A stretch of DNA of 64,000 nt. It comes from PHAA01 sp022706565. Lineage in GTDB: Bacteria > Bacillota > Syntrophomonadia > Syntrophomonadales > Syntrophomonadaceae. The notes under the pieces are model-generated. The model saw nothing but the letters and a program-made list of their open reading frames with translations. It did no database searches and was not told the origin of the DNA. Numbering within the stretch: the stretch's first letter is position 1; the number at the start of each line of letters is the position of its first letter. Shown in pieces: positions 7,095-16,080 of the stretch. Position numbers and translations under genes: made by a program. The stretch covers positions 186,001 to 250,000 of the forward strand of contig JAXGLD010000003.1 in the NCBI GenBank assembly GCA_040769385.1, in the 5' to 3' direction.

Positions 7095-7625
7095 ATGGAT
7101 TTAGTAGAAAAAACCTTGCACAGCCAGGAGATATTTGCCGGCCGCATTGTGCGCCTGCGGGTAGATACCGTCGAACTGCCGAACGGCCAGCAAAGCACCC
7201 GTGAGGTGGTAGAACACGCCGGGGCGGTAGCGATCGTAGCGTTGGACAGCGCTGACCAAGTGGTGTTGGTGAGACAGTACCGCCACCCGGTGGATAGAAT
7301 ATTGGCGGAGATCCCGGCCGGGACATTGGAAAATGGGGAAGATCCGCTGGACTGTGCTCGCCGGGAACTGCAGGAAGAGACTGGGCTGATTGCGGCCAAT
7401 TGGAAGAAGATTCTCACCTATTACAGCACTCCGGGGTTTACCAATGAGTGTTTGCACATCTTTATGGCCACCGGTTTGACCGAGGGCATCGCCCAGCCAG
7501 ATCAGGACGAGTTTGTCGAACCCGTACGGGTGCCCTTGAGCGAAGCCTACCAGCAGATCTTCACTGGTCAAATCGCTGACGGCAAAAGTATAATTGGTAT
7601 CCAATATGCCTATTCGCAGCGGTAG
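7095..7625 (+). CDS. nudF: ADP-ribose pyrophosphatase (Nudix family)
   Basis: Hydrolyses ADP-ribose to AMP and ribose 5-phosphate, removing a reactive sugar nucleotide. The 176-residue length is typical. The Nudix box spans about residues 76-98, from the Gly of IPAGTLE to RELQEETGL, with the metal-binding glutamates in REL..EE. The preceding RQYRHPVDRILAEIPAG segment is characteristic of ADP-ribose pyrophosphatases. The ATG at 7095 has GAGGGGAATGG upstream. It overlaps the next gene by 20 bases. It starts divergently from the mciZ candidate, the same neighbourhood as in Bacillus. Confidence 0.93.
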   Translation: MDLVEKTLHSQEIFAGRIVRLRVDTVELPNGQQSTREVVEHAGAVAIVALDSADQVVLVRQYRHPVDRILAEIPAGTLENGEDPLDCARRELQEETGLIAANWKKILTYYSTPGFTNECLHIFMATGLTEGIAQPDQDEFVEPVRVPLSEAYQQIFTGQIADGKSIIGIQYAYSQR

Positions 7626-8799
7626 GGAATTGTATGCCGACCTTCACATTCACATCGGCAGAGCGAGCGGGAACCCGGTTAAAATAACCGCTGCCCGGGG
7701 TTTGACCTTGTCGTCGATACTATTTGAAGCCGCCCCCAGTAAAGGCTTGGATGTAGTAGGCGTAGTAGATGCCGGCAGCCCATTGGTGGCAAAAGAGATC
7801 GGGGATATGCTGCGGACGGGAGATCTGCGCGAGCTGGACGAGGGCGGGTTTTTGGCGCGCAACGGGGTCCTGCTGATAATCGGCTCGGAGGTCGAGACCA
7901 GGGAAGGGGTCCATGTCATAGCCTATCTGCCCGGTTTGTATTCCCTAAAGGGATGGCAGCAGTTTTTGGCTCCCCGGATTCGCAATATGAGTCTGTCCAC
8001 CCAAAAGGCGGACATTGCCATGGCGGATATCATCTCGCAATGCATCCGATTGGACAGCATCTTCTGTCTGGCCCATGCGTTCACACCTCATAAAGGTGCC
8101 TATGGGGTCTGGACCGATAGGTTGTTCAAAGAACTGGGTCCGGCAATAGAAGACATAAAGGTGATTGAGCTGGGCTTGAGTTCTGACAGCAACCTGGCTG
8201 ACACCGTGGCAGAAACCCGCCGCTTCAGTTATGTATCCAATTCCGATGCTCATTCCGCCCCCAATATAGCTCGTGAATATAACCGTCTGGATATGGCCGA
8301 CAGGAATTTTGGCGAATTGAAACTGGCCTTGTTAAACAAGCATGGGCGGGGCATAGCAGCAAATTATGGTCTTCACCCCCGCATGGGTAAATACCACCGC
8401 AGCTTTTGCCTATCGTGCAACCGGATAGCCAACGAGCCGGCCCCGGTGACACGTTGCCCTGCTTGCGGGAGCGATCGCATGGTGATGGGTGTCTATGATC
8501 GCATCGTAATGATCCAGGACGCTCCCTGCAGCCGCCAACCCCCCGACCGGCCCCCCTATTATTACCGTATCCCGCTCAAAGATCTGCCGGGCATTGGTCC
8601 GGTTGCCTATCGCCGCCTGTTGGAGGCATTTGCCAATGAGATAGATGTTATGGAAAACGTCCCTATCGAGGATATCCGCCGAATCATAGGAGACCGCCCG
8701 GCTGCCGCGGTGCTGGCCATGCGCAGCGGGTCCCTGGTCATCAAAGATGGTGGGGGAGGGCATTACGGGCGGGCGTCAGTTCCGGCTGATATGATATGA
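7606..8799 (+). CDS. endoQ: Endonuclease Q-type PHP-domain DNA repair protein
   Basis: Resembles the family once called TIGR00375, now known as endonuclease Q, which nicks DNA 5' of deaminated bases (uracil, hypoxanthine) and abasic sites. The 397-residue protein has three parts. An N-terminal PHP metal-binding domain carries ADLHIHIGRASG, CLAHAFTPHKG and SNSDAHSAP. A zinc finger has two CxxC pairs (Cys268/Cys271 and about Cys285/Cys288). A helix-hairpin-helix region carries LPGIGPVAYRRLLEAF (about 325-345). I chose ATG 7606, which lies inside the end of nudF; a TTG at 7594 is possible. The overlap implies co-translation with nudF. The family is common in archaea but patchy in bacteria. Confidence 0.87.
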   Translation: MPIRSGRELYADLHIHIGRASGNPVKITAARGLTLSSILFEAAPSKGLDVVGVVDAGSPLVAKEIGDMLRTGDLRELDEGGFLARNGVLLIIGSEVETREGVHVIAYLPGLYSLKGWQQFLAPRIRNMSLSTQKADIAMADIISQCIRLDSIFCLAHAFTPHKGAYGVWTDRLFKELGPAIEDIKVIELGLSSDSNLADTVAETRRFSYVSNSDAHSAPNIAREYNRLDMADRNFGELKLALLNKHGRGIAANYGLHPRMGKYHRSFCLSCNRIANEPAPVTRCPACGSDRMVMGVYDRIVMIQDAPCSRQPPDRPPYYYRIPLKDLPGIGPVAYRRLLEAFANEIDVMENVPIEDIRRIIGDRPAAAVLAMRSGSLVIKDGGGGHYGRASVPADMI

Positions 8800-8835
8800 T
8801 GTTGATGTAAAAATGGCCAGAGGAGGAATCAATAA

Positions 8836-10188
8836 TTGAAACCGGTCTACATAATAGGTCACAAGAATCCTGATGTTGATTCCATCGCCTCTGCAGTGGC
8901 ATACCAGGCTTTCAAGGAAAAGACCGATCAAGGTTTGTTTATGGCGGCGGCGGCCGGGGAACTGGGTGAAGACCTGGTCTGGCTGTTGGATTACCTGGGG
9001 CTTGAGCACCCGCTAGTGGTACATGATGTAAGCACCCGGGTTGAAGATTTATTGGATGAGGAACTGCCGCCGCACACCAGCCCGGAAACCACTTTGCAGG
9101 AATTGGGCAGTTTCATGAGTTCCCGCAAAATAAAGACCCTGCCGGTGGTTGATGAGGAAAAGGGCTTTCTGGGCTTGCTCACCATAGGCGACATCGCCAT
9201 GCTGTGGCTGCAAACGCTGGGTTCAGGGGTGGATATTGACCGCAGTCCCGAGATAGTCAAGGGATTACTGGCTCGACAAGCCGGCCAGATTATGAAGACC
9301 AGGGATCTGGTTCTGTTTGAACCGGACGAAAAAGTGGACGAGGCCCGGCGCAATATGCTGGCCAGCCGTTTCCGCAACTATCCGGTGGTGGATGACAACA
9401 ACCGGTTTATGGGCATGATTTCCCGCTATAATCTGCTGCAAATGAGGCGCAAGCAAGTAATACTGGTCGACCATAACGAGAAGAAACAGGCGGTTGAAGG
9501 TATAGAAGAAGCCGAAATCCTGGAAATAATTGATCACCACCGGGTGGGCGATCTGCAGACCTTGTGGCCGATATTCTTTCATAATGAGCCGGTTGGGTCT
9601 ACATCGACCTTGGTGGCGGAGCTGTTTTTACGCGGTGCAATTCCCTTGGAGGGAGGATTGGCGGCACTGCTGCTGTCCGGCATCATGTCCGATACCATGA
9701 TTTTCGCTTCGCCCACCACTACCGAAAAGGACCGCCTCATGGCCCGGGAATTGGAGAGAATCTCCGGTTTCGAGGCTATGACCTGGGGGAAGCAACTGTA
9801 CTCCCAAATCCACCAGGTGGACCGGCTTTCCGATGATGAGTTGGTGAACGAAGATTTGAAAGAGTACGCCAGCGGTGATACCATTTTTGCGGTCAGCCAG
9901 GTTGAAACCGTGGAACTAAAAGCCTTAGCCCAGCGCCGGTCCAGCCTGATCGCGACCATGGAGGAACTATGTGCGAGACGGGGCTACGCGCTGATGTGTC
10001 TGATGGCCACCAGCATATTCGAAGCCGGCACGGAGATAATCGTGGCTGGTGAGAAAAAGGGACTGGTGGAAGACGCCTTCCAACATGAACTGGTAAACGG
10101 GGGCATATTTTTAAAAGGGGTACTGTCCCGCAAAAAGCAGGTAGTTCCGGTGATATACCAAGCCCTGCGCACGTCCAACCTGTTATAA
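8836..10188 (+). CDS. ppaC: Manganese-dependent inorganic pyrophosphatase with regulatory CBS pair
   Basis: A family II pyrophosphatase (DHH superfamily) that splits pyrophosphate made by biosynthesis. The N-terminal motif GHKNPDVDSIASA binds metal. Two CBS domains (about residues 70-225) are inserted, with segments SSRKIKTLPVVDEE and ASRFRNYPVVDDNNR. The DHH motif IIDHHRVGDL follows, and then the DHHA2 substrate-binding domain. At 450 residues it matches the clostridial CBS-PPases without a DRTGG domain, which respond to adenine nucleotides. The TTG start at 8836 follows AGAGGAGG. It ends at a strong hairpin terminator, so it forms a single-gene or short transcript. Confidence 0.92.
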   Translation: MKPVYIIGHKNPDVDSIASAVAYQAFKEKTDQGLFMAAAAGELGEDLVWLLDYLGLEHPLVVHDVSTRVEDLLDEELPPHTSPETTLQELGSFMSSRKIKTLPVVDEEKGFLGLLTIGDIAMLWLQTLGSGVDIDRSPEIVKGLLARQAGQIMKTRDLVLFEPDEKVDEARRNMLASRFRNYPVVDDNNRFMGMISRYNLLQMRRKQVILVDHNEKKQAVEGIEEAEILEIIDHHRVGDLQTLWPIFFHNEPVGSTSTLVAELFLRGAIPLEGGLAALLLSGIMSDTMIFASPTTTEKDRLMARELERISGFEAMTWGKQLYSQIHQVDRLSDDELVNEDLKEYASGDTIFAVSQVETVELKALAQRRSSLIATMEELCARRGYALMCLMATSIFEAGTEIIVAGEKKGLVEDAFQHELVNGGIFLKGVLSRKKQVVPVIYQALRTSNLL

Positions 10189-10219
10189 TCCGGTGATAAT
10201 TCAATAAGTGGCTCAAGTT

Positions 10220-10260
10220 GCCGCGGGCTGAATACAGACAGCCGGCGGCCACGTCTTTTT
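10220..10260 (+). terminator. Rho-independent terminator after the pyrophosphatase gene
   Basis: An 11-position stem with a single G-G mismatch (10220-10230 with 10239-10249) has an 8-base loop. It is followed after a few bases by a run of five T. Confidence 0.75.
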
Positions 10261-10343
10261 CTGCTATGAATTCACGGCCTTACAGTCCGTGGGCACCCGC
10301 CTGAATGGCATAAAAATGAATAAATAAAGCTGGCCAGGCCCGG

Positions 10344-10366
10344 ACCACTTTTGGTCATAAAGTGGT
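10344..10366. repeat. Perfect 8-bp inverted repeat upstream of spoIIM
   Basis: ACCACTTT and AAAGTGGT flank a 7-base loop. No T-run follows, so it is not a terminator. It could be an operator or a leader hairpin of spoIIM. A weak sigma-E-like pair (TCATAAA at 10355, AATATGAT at 10376, 14-base gap) overlaps it. Confidence 0.4.
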
Positions 10367-10432
10367 ACGGGACAAAATATGATTGGAAAGAGAGGTTCTA
10401 ATTGCATGACATTTGCCAGGAAAGGGTAACAG

Positions 10433-11044
10433 ATGAAATTGACACAGAGGCTGAAACGGCATGTCAGAGAAAACAAATGGCAGTATTTGCTTATCGTTGT
10501 CATATTCCTGGCGGGGATAGTTGTGGGGGACTTCAAAGCTGGAGGCCTGGCCAATGGCGTCAAGGAACATTTGCTGGGCTTGATCGATGACTATTTGAAA
10601 GGGGGTACAGCGGCCGGGGCAGCCAAACCGGTTATCCTGTGGAATTCATTCTTGAACCAGGCAAAAAGCATCATTGCCATATGGTTCCTGGGGTTAACCA
10701 TTATCGGTATGCCATTGATTCTGGCGATAGTATTCTTGAAAGGCTTCTCTTTGGGTTTTACGGTGTGTTTCCTGGTCTCGGAACGAGCGGCTTCAGGCGT
10801 ATTGATCAGCATCCTGTCCATATTGCCCCAGAACCTTATCTACATACCATTGCTTATTGTATGGTCAGTGGTAGGAATGAATTTCTCCATCTATATAACC
10901 CGTTCCCGTGCTGGGGGCGGGGTGCCGCTGAGCCGTGGTTTTATCGGCTATACCCTGTTGTTGCTGATATCACTGGTGATTGTATTGGTGGGAGCACTGA
11001 TCGAAGCCTATCTATCACCATTATTCCTGGGCTTATTTATTTAG
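10433..11044 (+). CDS. spoIIM: SpoIIM, engulfment membrane protein
   Basis: A polytopic membrane protein that forms the engulfment complex with SpoIID and SpoIIP and drives peptidoglycan remodelling as the mother cell swallows the forespore. The 203-residue length and topology fit the family. A basic N terminus is followed by a membrane segment (about 18-38), then four further hydrophobic stretches with the conserved feature KGFSLGFTVCFLV and the C-terminal EAYLSPLFLGLFI. The ATG at 10433 has AGGAAAGG upstream. In Bacillus spoIIM also lies near nudF and xerD, so order supports the call. Its partner spoIIP is at 55.9 kb. Confidence 0.93.
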   Translation: MKLTQRLKRHVRENKWQYLLIVVIFLAGIVVGDFKAGGLANGVKEHLLGLIDDYLKGGTAAGAAKPVILWNSFLNQAKSIIAIWFLGLTIIGMPLILAIVFLKGFSLGFTVCFLVSERAASGVLISILSILPQNLIYIPLLIVWSVVGMNFSIYITRSRAGGGVPLSRGFIGYTLLLLISLVIVLVGALIEAYLSPLFLGLFI

Positions 11045-11066
11045 TGCGAAAGGGAGGGAATCAGGG

Positions 11067-11339
11067 ATGGTCATTGTAGTGGGAAAGTGGAAGGAAAAAC
11101 TAATCAGGGTGGCGGCTTTGATCGTGGTGGTGGTTCTGTTTGCAGCGGCCCTGCCCACGGTAGCCGGGGTATTTTATGAAAAGGTGCCGGTTTTCAGCGG
11201 ATGGATGCAGGATGAGCACCCTACTGGCAATCCCATGCGGGTGGAACAACCTCAGGATGTGCCTGGCACCGAGTTCAGCGATAGGGTGGATCAATTCGTG
11301 ATCAAGCTGCAGAACTTCTATCTTCAGGAGCAGGAATAG
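11067..11339 (+). CDS. Small single-span membrane protein between spoIIM and xerD (YqzK-like position)
   Basis: A 90-residue protein with a basic N terminus, one hydrophobic segment (about residues 13-33), and an extracytoplasmic C-terminal tail that ends in an amphipathic stretch around FVIKLQNFYLQEQE. I do not recognise it with certainty. In Bacillus the small membrane protein YqzK (DUF4227) lies just before xerD and has a similar size and layout, so this may be a distant relative. The start follows AAAGGGAGGG at 11049-11058. It stops 7 bases before the longest xerD start, so the two are probably co-transcribed. Confidence 0.65.
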   Translation: MVIVVGKWKEKLIRVAALIVVVVLFAAALPTVAGVFYEKVPVFSGWMQDEHPTGNPMRVEQPQDVPGTEFSDRVDQFVIKLQNFYLQEQE

Positions 11340-11346
11340 GCAGCCA

Positions 11347-12294
11347 GTGCATGGAATTAATGAAGTGGATATAGAAAATAGTTCCATGGTCAGGAGCCTG
11401 GCAGTGCAGAATTCGATAGAAAGCTTCTTAAACTATATAAAATATGAAAAAGGGCTGTCGGCCAATACCATCACCGCCTATCGGCGTGATCTGGCCAAGT
11501 TTGCCCGGTATTTGCAGGATGAATGCCGGGTAAAAACCTGGGGAGAGGTCAGAAGAAAGCACATCACCGGTTTTCTGGCCGGAGAGATGGACATAGGGGC
11601 GGCCAACGCTACTGTGGCCCGTACTTTTTCCAGCATCAAAGGGTTGTTCAAGTTCCTGGTAGCCGAAGATCAGGTAGCCCTGAATCCCACCACGGACATG
11701 GAGACTCCCAAGATTAAGCGCAAATTGCCGCAGGTTTTAACTGTCCTGGAGGTGGACAAGCTAATGGAACAGCCCACTGTGACCAAACCCCTGGGGTTAA
11801 GGGACCGGGCTATGCTGGAGCTTGTTTACGGGACCGGAATAAGGGTATCGGAGCTTCTGGCCGTGCAATTGGAAGACTTGAATGCCATGGCTGGTTTTCT
11901 GCGGTGTGTGGGAAAGGGGCGCAAAGAGCGAATCATCCCCGTCAACCAGACCTCCATTACATGGGTGCAAAGGTACTTGGCTCGGGCCCGTCCCCTGCTT
12001 ATAAAGGGGCAGGGCGAGCGGACCCTGTTTCTGAATGCTCATGGCCGCAAAATGAGCAGGCAGGGTTTCTTTAAGATTCTGGCCCATTATGGCAGCCAAG
12101 CTGGGATCGGAAAGAATCTGACCCCTCACATGCTGCGCCACTCGTTTGCCACCCATCTTCTGGAGAACGGCGCGGATCTGCGGGCTGTCCAGGAAATGCT
12201 AGGTCATTCGGATATTTCGACCACCCAAATATATACTCATCTCACCAAGAGTCGGTTGCGCGAAGTATATCACCAATGTCACCCCCGGGCCTGA
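11347..12294 (+). CDS. xerD: Site-specific tyrosine recombinase XerD
   Basis: Resolves chromosome dimers at dif together with XerC. The SAM-like core-binding domain fills about residues 18-110 and the catalytic domain follows. Catalytic residues are visible: Arg in GTGIRVSELL, Lys in GKGRKERI, HxxR in HMLRHSFATHLL, His in LGHSDIS, and Tyr in TTQIYTH. The longest form starts at GTG 11347 (315 residues). An ATG at 11386 would give 302 residues, nearer the usual XerD length, but neither has an ideal ribosome binding site. XerD is preferred over XerC because of the neighbours spoIIM and deoB, as in Bacillus. Confidence 0.9.
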   Translation: MHGINEVDIENSSMVRSLAVQNSIESFLNYIKYEKGLSANTITAYRRDLAKFARYLQDECRVKTWGEVRRKHITGFLAGEMDIGAANATVARTFSSIKGLFKFLVAEDQVALNPTTDMETPKIKRKLPQVLTVLEVDKLMEQPTVTKPLGLRDRAMLELVYGTGIRVSELLAVQLEDLNAMAGFLRCVGKGRKERIIPVNQTSITWVQRYLARARPLLIKGQGERTLFLNAHGRKMSRQGFFKILAHYGSQAGIGKNLTPHMLRHSFATHLLENGADLRAVQEMLGHSDISTTQIYTHLTKSRLREVYHQCHPRA

Positions 12295-12328
12295 CACGCC
12301 CGCCTGATTGGTAAAGGAGGGATGCAGC

Positions 12329-13498
12329 GTGGGAAAAAGAGTTGTATTAATAGTGCTCGACAGCGTTGGAATCGGTGCTGCCGAGGACAGTTGTTTCTAT
12401 GGAGACGAGGGGTGCAATACCCTGCGACATGTGGCTGAGTCGGGGGGGATCCACCTGCCCACTATGGGGAGCCTGGGTCTGGGGCACCTCGAACATCTGC
12501 CCGGAGTCGAACCGATGGAGGCGCCCCGGGGGTCATACGGGAAAATGGTGGAGCAGTCCAAGGGCAAGGATACCACTACTGGACACTGGGAGCTTATGGG
12601 GGTTATACTGGAGCATCCTTTCCCCACCTACCCCAATGGATTTCCAGCGGATCTGATCAAGGAATTTGAAGCCAGGATCGGCCGGAAAACACTGGGCAAT
12701 ATCGTGGCTTCAGGCACAGAGATCATTCAGCAATTGGGGCAACAGCACGTTGACACAGGTTTCCCCATCGTGTACACCTCGGCCGACAGTGTCTTCCAGA
12801 TAGCCGCCCATGAGGAAGTGATTAGCCTGGACGAGCTATATCACATGTGCCGTCTGGCCCGAGCTCTGTTGCAGGGTGAACATGGGGTGGGCAGGGTCAT
12901 TGCCCGCCCGTTTATCGGTACCGCGGGTAAGTTTATCCGCACTCCCAATCGTCACGATTTTTCTTTGGAACCGCCCCCCAATATTCTTGACTCCATCATT
13001 GCCGCTGGGCAAAAGGTGGTAGGGGTTGGTAAGATAAAGGACATTTTTGCCGGCCGGGGAGTAAGTGAAAGCTATCCTACCCGGAATAACGAGGATGGCA
13101 TGGATCGGATACTGCGGGTTATGAGAGAAGATTTCTCCGGACTGGTTTTCGCGAACCTGGTTGATTTCGACCAGTTATACGGGCATCGCAACGATGTTGA
13201 CGGATACCGGGAGGCCCTGGAGGAGTTCGATGCCTGGCTGCCCCAATTGCTGGAGAGCATGGGTGCGGAGGATGTGCTGATGATCACCGCCGACCATGGC
13301 TGTGATCCAACCACAATTGGAACAGATCACACCCGCGAGATGGTTCCTCTATTGGTCTGGGGGCCAGGGGTCAGAGCCGGCGTCGACTTGGGCCGGCGTG
13401 ATAGTTTTGCCGATGCCGGGCAAACCATAGCTGAATACTTGGAAGTCCCCGTTAGTATTGCTGCAGGTCGAAGTTTTTGGCCATTGATAAGAGGTTGA
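12329..13498 (+). CDS. deoB: Phosphopentomutase
   Basis: Interconverts (deoxy)ribose 1-phosphate and 5-phosphate in nucleoside salvage. An alkaline-phosphatase-superfamily enzyme with two manganese ions. Motifs include the N-terminal VLIVLDSVGIGAAED, the DTTTGHWELMG segment with the phosphorylated threonine, and the metal-binding ADHGCDPTTIGTDHTRE near the C terminus. The GTG at 12329 is used because AAAGGAGGG stands 6-8 bases before it; the 389-residue product then starts right at the conserved core. It is followed after one base by pdp, which makes the sugar phosphate it uses. Confidence 0.95.
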   Translation: MGKRVVLIVLDSVGIGAAEDSCFYGDEGCNTLRHVAESGGIHLPTMGSLGLGHLEHLPGVEPMEAPRGSYGKMVEQSKGKDTTTGHWELMGVILEHPFPTYPNGFPADLIKEFEARIGRKTLGNIVASGTEIIQQLGQQHVDTGFPIVYTSADSVFQIAAHEEVISLDELYHMCRLARALLQGEHGVGRVIARPFIGTAGKFIRTPNRHDFSLEPPPNILDSIIAAGQKVVGVGKIKDIFAGRGVSESYPTRNNEDGMDRILRVMREDFSGLVFANLVDFDQLYGHRNDVDGYREALEEFDAWLPQLLESMGAEDVLMITADHGCDPTTIGTDHTREMVPLLVWGPGVRAGVDLGRRDSFADAGQTIAEYLEVPVSIAAGRSFWPLIRG

Positions 13499-13499
13499 T

Positions 13500-14807
13500 A
13501 TGAATATCCAGGATATTATTTTGAAAAAACGAGACGGCGGGGTATTGTCAGCAAACGAGATAAAGTATCTGGTACGGGGCATCAGTGACGGTACCATACC
13601 CGATTATCAGATTGCCGCTTGGGCTATGGCGGTTTATTTCCAGGGCATGACCGACCAGGAAACCAGTGAATTGACCATGGCCATGGCCTATTCGGGAGAG
13701 GTCATGGATTTGTCCGCTATAAGCGGGAAGAAAGTGGACAAGCACAGTACTGGCGGGGTAGGCGACAAAACCACCCTGGTTGTGATCCCCCTGGCGGCAG
13801 CCATGGGGGTAGCGGTGGCCAAGATGTCGGGACGGGGTCTGGGGCACACAGGCGGAACCGTTGACAAGTTTGAGTCGATACCCGGTTTTCAGGCGGAGAG
13901 AAGCCATGCCCAATTCATAGCCCAAGTCAATTTGGTTAAAGCGGCGGTAGTATCTCAGACCGGCAACTTGGTCCCGGCCGACAAGAGGCTCTATGCCATC
14001 CGGGATGTGACCGCAACCGTGGACAGTATCCCTCTAATCGCTTCCAGCATCATGAGCAAAAAAATCGCCGCCGGTGCGGAAGCGATCGTATTGGATGTAA
14101 AGGTAGGCAGTGGGGCATTCATGAAGCAACTGGATGAGGCTCGGCAATTGGCTCGAATTATGGTACAAATCGGCAAGAGTGTGGGTCGAGAGGTCGTGGC
14201 CGTGATCAGCGACATGAACCAACCCCTGGGGACGGCGGTCGGCAATGCCCTCGAAGTGGAAGAAGCCCTCAGCTTGCTGCAGAGGGGCAGCGGACCAACG
14301 GATCTGGAAGAATTGAGTGTGGAGTTGACTGCCCGACTGGTCTGGTTGGCAGGCAGGTATTCCGACATGGAGACAGCTCGAGAAGAGACCCGCAAGTGCC
14401 TGAAGGGCGGAGCCGGTTATATCAAGCTGGCCGAAATGGTGGCTGCCCAAGGTGGGCGGCTCGACGAAAATCACCCTCACTATGGGCTGCCCCAGGCAGC
14501 ATTTCAGGTTCCGGTTCGGGCTGACCAGGACGGTTATGTGGCGGCTCTGGACGCTTTAGAGGTTGGCCGTACGGCGATGTTGCTTGGTGCCGGCCGGGAG
14601 AAGATTGGTGATACCATAGATCCTGCCGTGGGGGTAATGGTTTACAAAAAGAAAGGAGATCGGGTTCAAGAAGGCGACATAATGGCGGTTGTATACGCCA
14701 ACCGGGAGCAATTGCTGCCCGCCGCAATCCAACAGCTAAAGGGCAGCTACCAACTGACCGACACCTGTCCTCCGGCGGAACCGCTGGTCATCGATACCAT
14801 TTTATAA
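13500..14807 (+). CDS. pdp: Pyrimidine-nucleoside phosphorylase
   Basis: Splits uridine, thymidine or deoxyuridine with phosphate into base and (deoxy)ribose 1-phosphate, the substrate of DeoB just upstream. The 435-residue protein shows the family signature SGRGLGHTGGTVDKFESIPG (about residues 109-128), the phosphate-site region KHSTGGVGDKT, and the C-terminal domain with VMVYKKKGDRVQEGD. The ATG at 13500 begins one base after the deoB stop codon, so translation is probably coupled. Bacillus has a purine phosphorylase gene in this slot; here a pyrimidine enzyme takes the place. Confidence 0.94.
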   Translation: MNIQDIILKKRDGGVLSANEIKYLVRGISDGTIPDYQIAAWAMAVYFQGMTDQETSELTMAMAYSGEVMDLSAISGKKVDKHSTGGVGDKTTLVVIPLAAAMGVAVAKMSGRGLGHTGGTVDKFESIPGFQAERSHAQFIAQVNLVKAAVVSQTGNLVPADKRLYAIRDVTATVDSIPLIASSIMSKKIAAGAEAIVLDVKVGSGAFMKQLDEARQLARIMVQIGKSVGREVVAVISDMNQPLGTAVGNALEVEEALSLLQRGSGPTDLEELSVELTARLVWLAGRYSDMETAREETRKCLKGGAGYIKLAEMVAAQGGRLDENHPHYGLPQAAFQVPVRADQDGYVAALDALEVGRTAMLLGAGREKIGDTIDPAVGVMVYKKKGDRVQEGDIMAVVYANREQLLPAAIQQLKGSYQLTDTCPPAEPLVIDTIL

Positions 14808-14921
14808 GCATTATCGACAGGGGAGCAACACAAAAGCGCCTAATAAACCGTCGAATGACATAATACCGGATGTACCTCAATATAATTTATTAAATTTGCA
14901 TTTAGAGGAGGTACATGCGGA

Positions 14922-16067
14922 ATGAGAGTCAAAAGAAGAGCGACCGTGTTCGTCTTGATTTTTATTATGATCGCGTGGGTGGGGACAGGGACGGCGCAGA
15001 CCAAGATGGAAAACATAAAGGCCGATGCCTATGTTCTAATGGATGCCGATTCAGGTAATATCCTGGAGGGATACAACCAGGATAAGCGACTGGCTCCCGC
15101 CAGTATGACCAAACTGATGACCCTGATCCTGGCTGTGGAGGCATTAGAGGAAGGTAGAGTCCAGCTCACCGATCAGGTATCAACGAGTGAGAATGCCTGG
15201 AAGATGGGGGGGTCCCAGATCTACCTGGCGCCAGGCGAAGTAATGAGTTATGAGGAAATGCTGATAGCCATCGCGGTAGGCTCCGCCAACGACGCCTGTG
15301 TGGCGGTGGCCGAGCATCTCGACGGCACCCACCAGGCTTTTGTCGATAAGATGAACCAGAAGGCGGCCGACTGGGGGTTGCAGAACACTCACTTCATAAA
15401 TTCCTACGGACTATCTGCCGAAGGGCATTACACCAGCGCCCATGACATGGCCATAATAGCCCGCCACGCCTTAGCCCATCCCCGCGTAATCGAGTATACC
15501 TCCATAAAGCAATACGATCTCCGCGAGGGAAAATTTGTCCTTTACAACACCAACAAGCTGTTGTGGTGGTATGCTGGAACTGACGGTTTCAAGACTGGCT
15601 GGACCAACGAAGCCAAGTATTGTCTGACCTCGACGGTAAAGAGAGATGGCCTCAGACTGATATGTGTTGTTATGGCCTCGCCTGAGGTCAGAGGCCATTT
15701 CAGCGATTCCATGGAATTATATAATTACGGGTTTTCCAAATACGCCTACAAATCCTTCTTTGTACGGGACAGCGTGTGCGGAGTGGTACAGGTGGGCAAG
15801 GGATTGGAGGATGGGGTCGAAGCTGTAGCCGCTGATGACGTCGGTTCCATTTTTCTCAAAGGTGAAAAGGATACCCTCACCTATGCCCAGCAACTGACAG
15901 AGTATATCGATGCCCCGGTGGTCAAAGGGCAGAAGCTGGGTGAAATGCAGGTTCTGAAAGACGGCAATGTTATTAAGACGGTTGACATTGTTTCGGCAAA
16001 AGATGTGCCCAAAGGCGGAGTGATCAAGGAGATTAAGACAATGTTTGCCGAAACCTTCCTCTTATAG
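14922..16067 (+). CDS. dacF: D-alanyl-D-alanine carboxypeptidase DacF (penicillin-binding protein, family S11)
   Basis: Trims the terminal D-Ala of peptidoglycan stem peptides and in Bacillus acts during spore cortex formation. A signal peptide occupies residues 1-25. Active-site motifs are SMTK (Ser61, Lys64), SAN in VGSANDAC, and KTG in DGFKTGWT. The C-terminal PBP5-type beta domain follows, and the end IKTMFAETFLL can form an amphipathic membrane anchor. The start has AGAGGAGG at 14904-14911. It directly precedes the spoIIA operon, as in Bacillus. A TATAAT at 14881-14886 lacks a good -35, so its promoter is undecided. Confidence 0.93.
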   Translation: MRVKRRATVFVLIFIMIAWVGTGTAQTKMENIKADAYVLMDADSGNILEGYNQDKRLAPASMTKLMTLILAVEALEEGRVQLTDQVSTSENAWKMGGSQIYLAPGEVMSYEEMLIAIAVGSANDACVAVAEHLDGTHQAFVDKMNQKAADWGLQNTHFINSYGLSAEGHYTSAHDMAIIARHALAHPRVIEYTSIKQYDLREGKFVLYNTNKLLWWYAGTDGFKTGWTNEAKYCLTSTVKRDGLRLICVVMASPEVRGHFSDSMELYNYGFSKYAYKSFFVRDSVCGVVQVGKGLEDGVEAVAADDVGSIFLKGEKDTLTYAQQLTEYIDAPVVKGQKLGEMQVLKDGNVIKTVDIVSAKDVPKGGVIKEIKTMFAETFLL

Positions 16068-16080
16068 ATGGAATTTAGTG

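Noticed and set aside
14857..14886. Forespore promoter ahead of dacF
   Set aside because: CAATATA/TATAAT is present but no -35 of any known class stands at the right distance.
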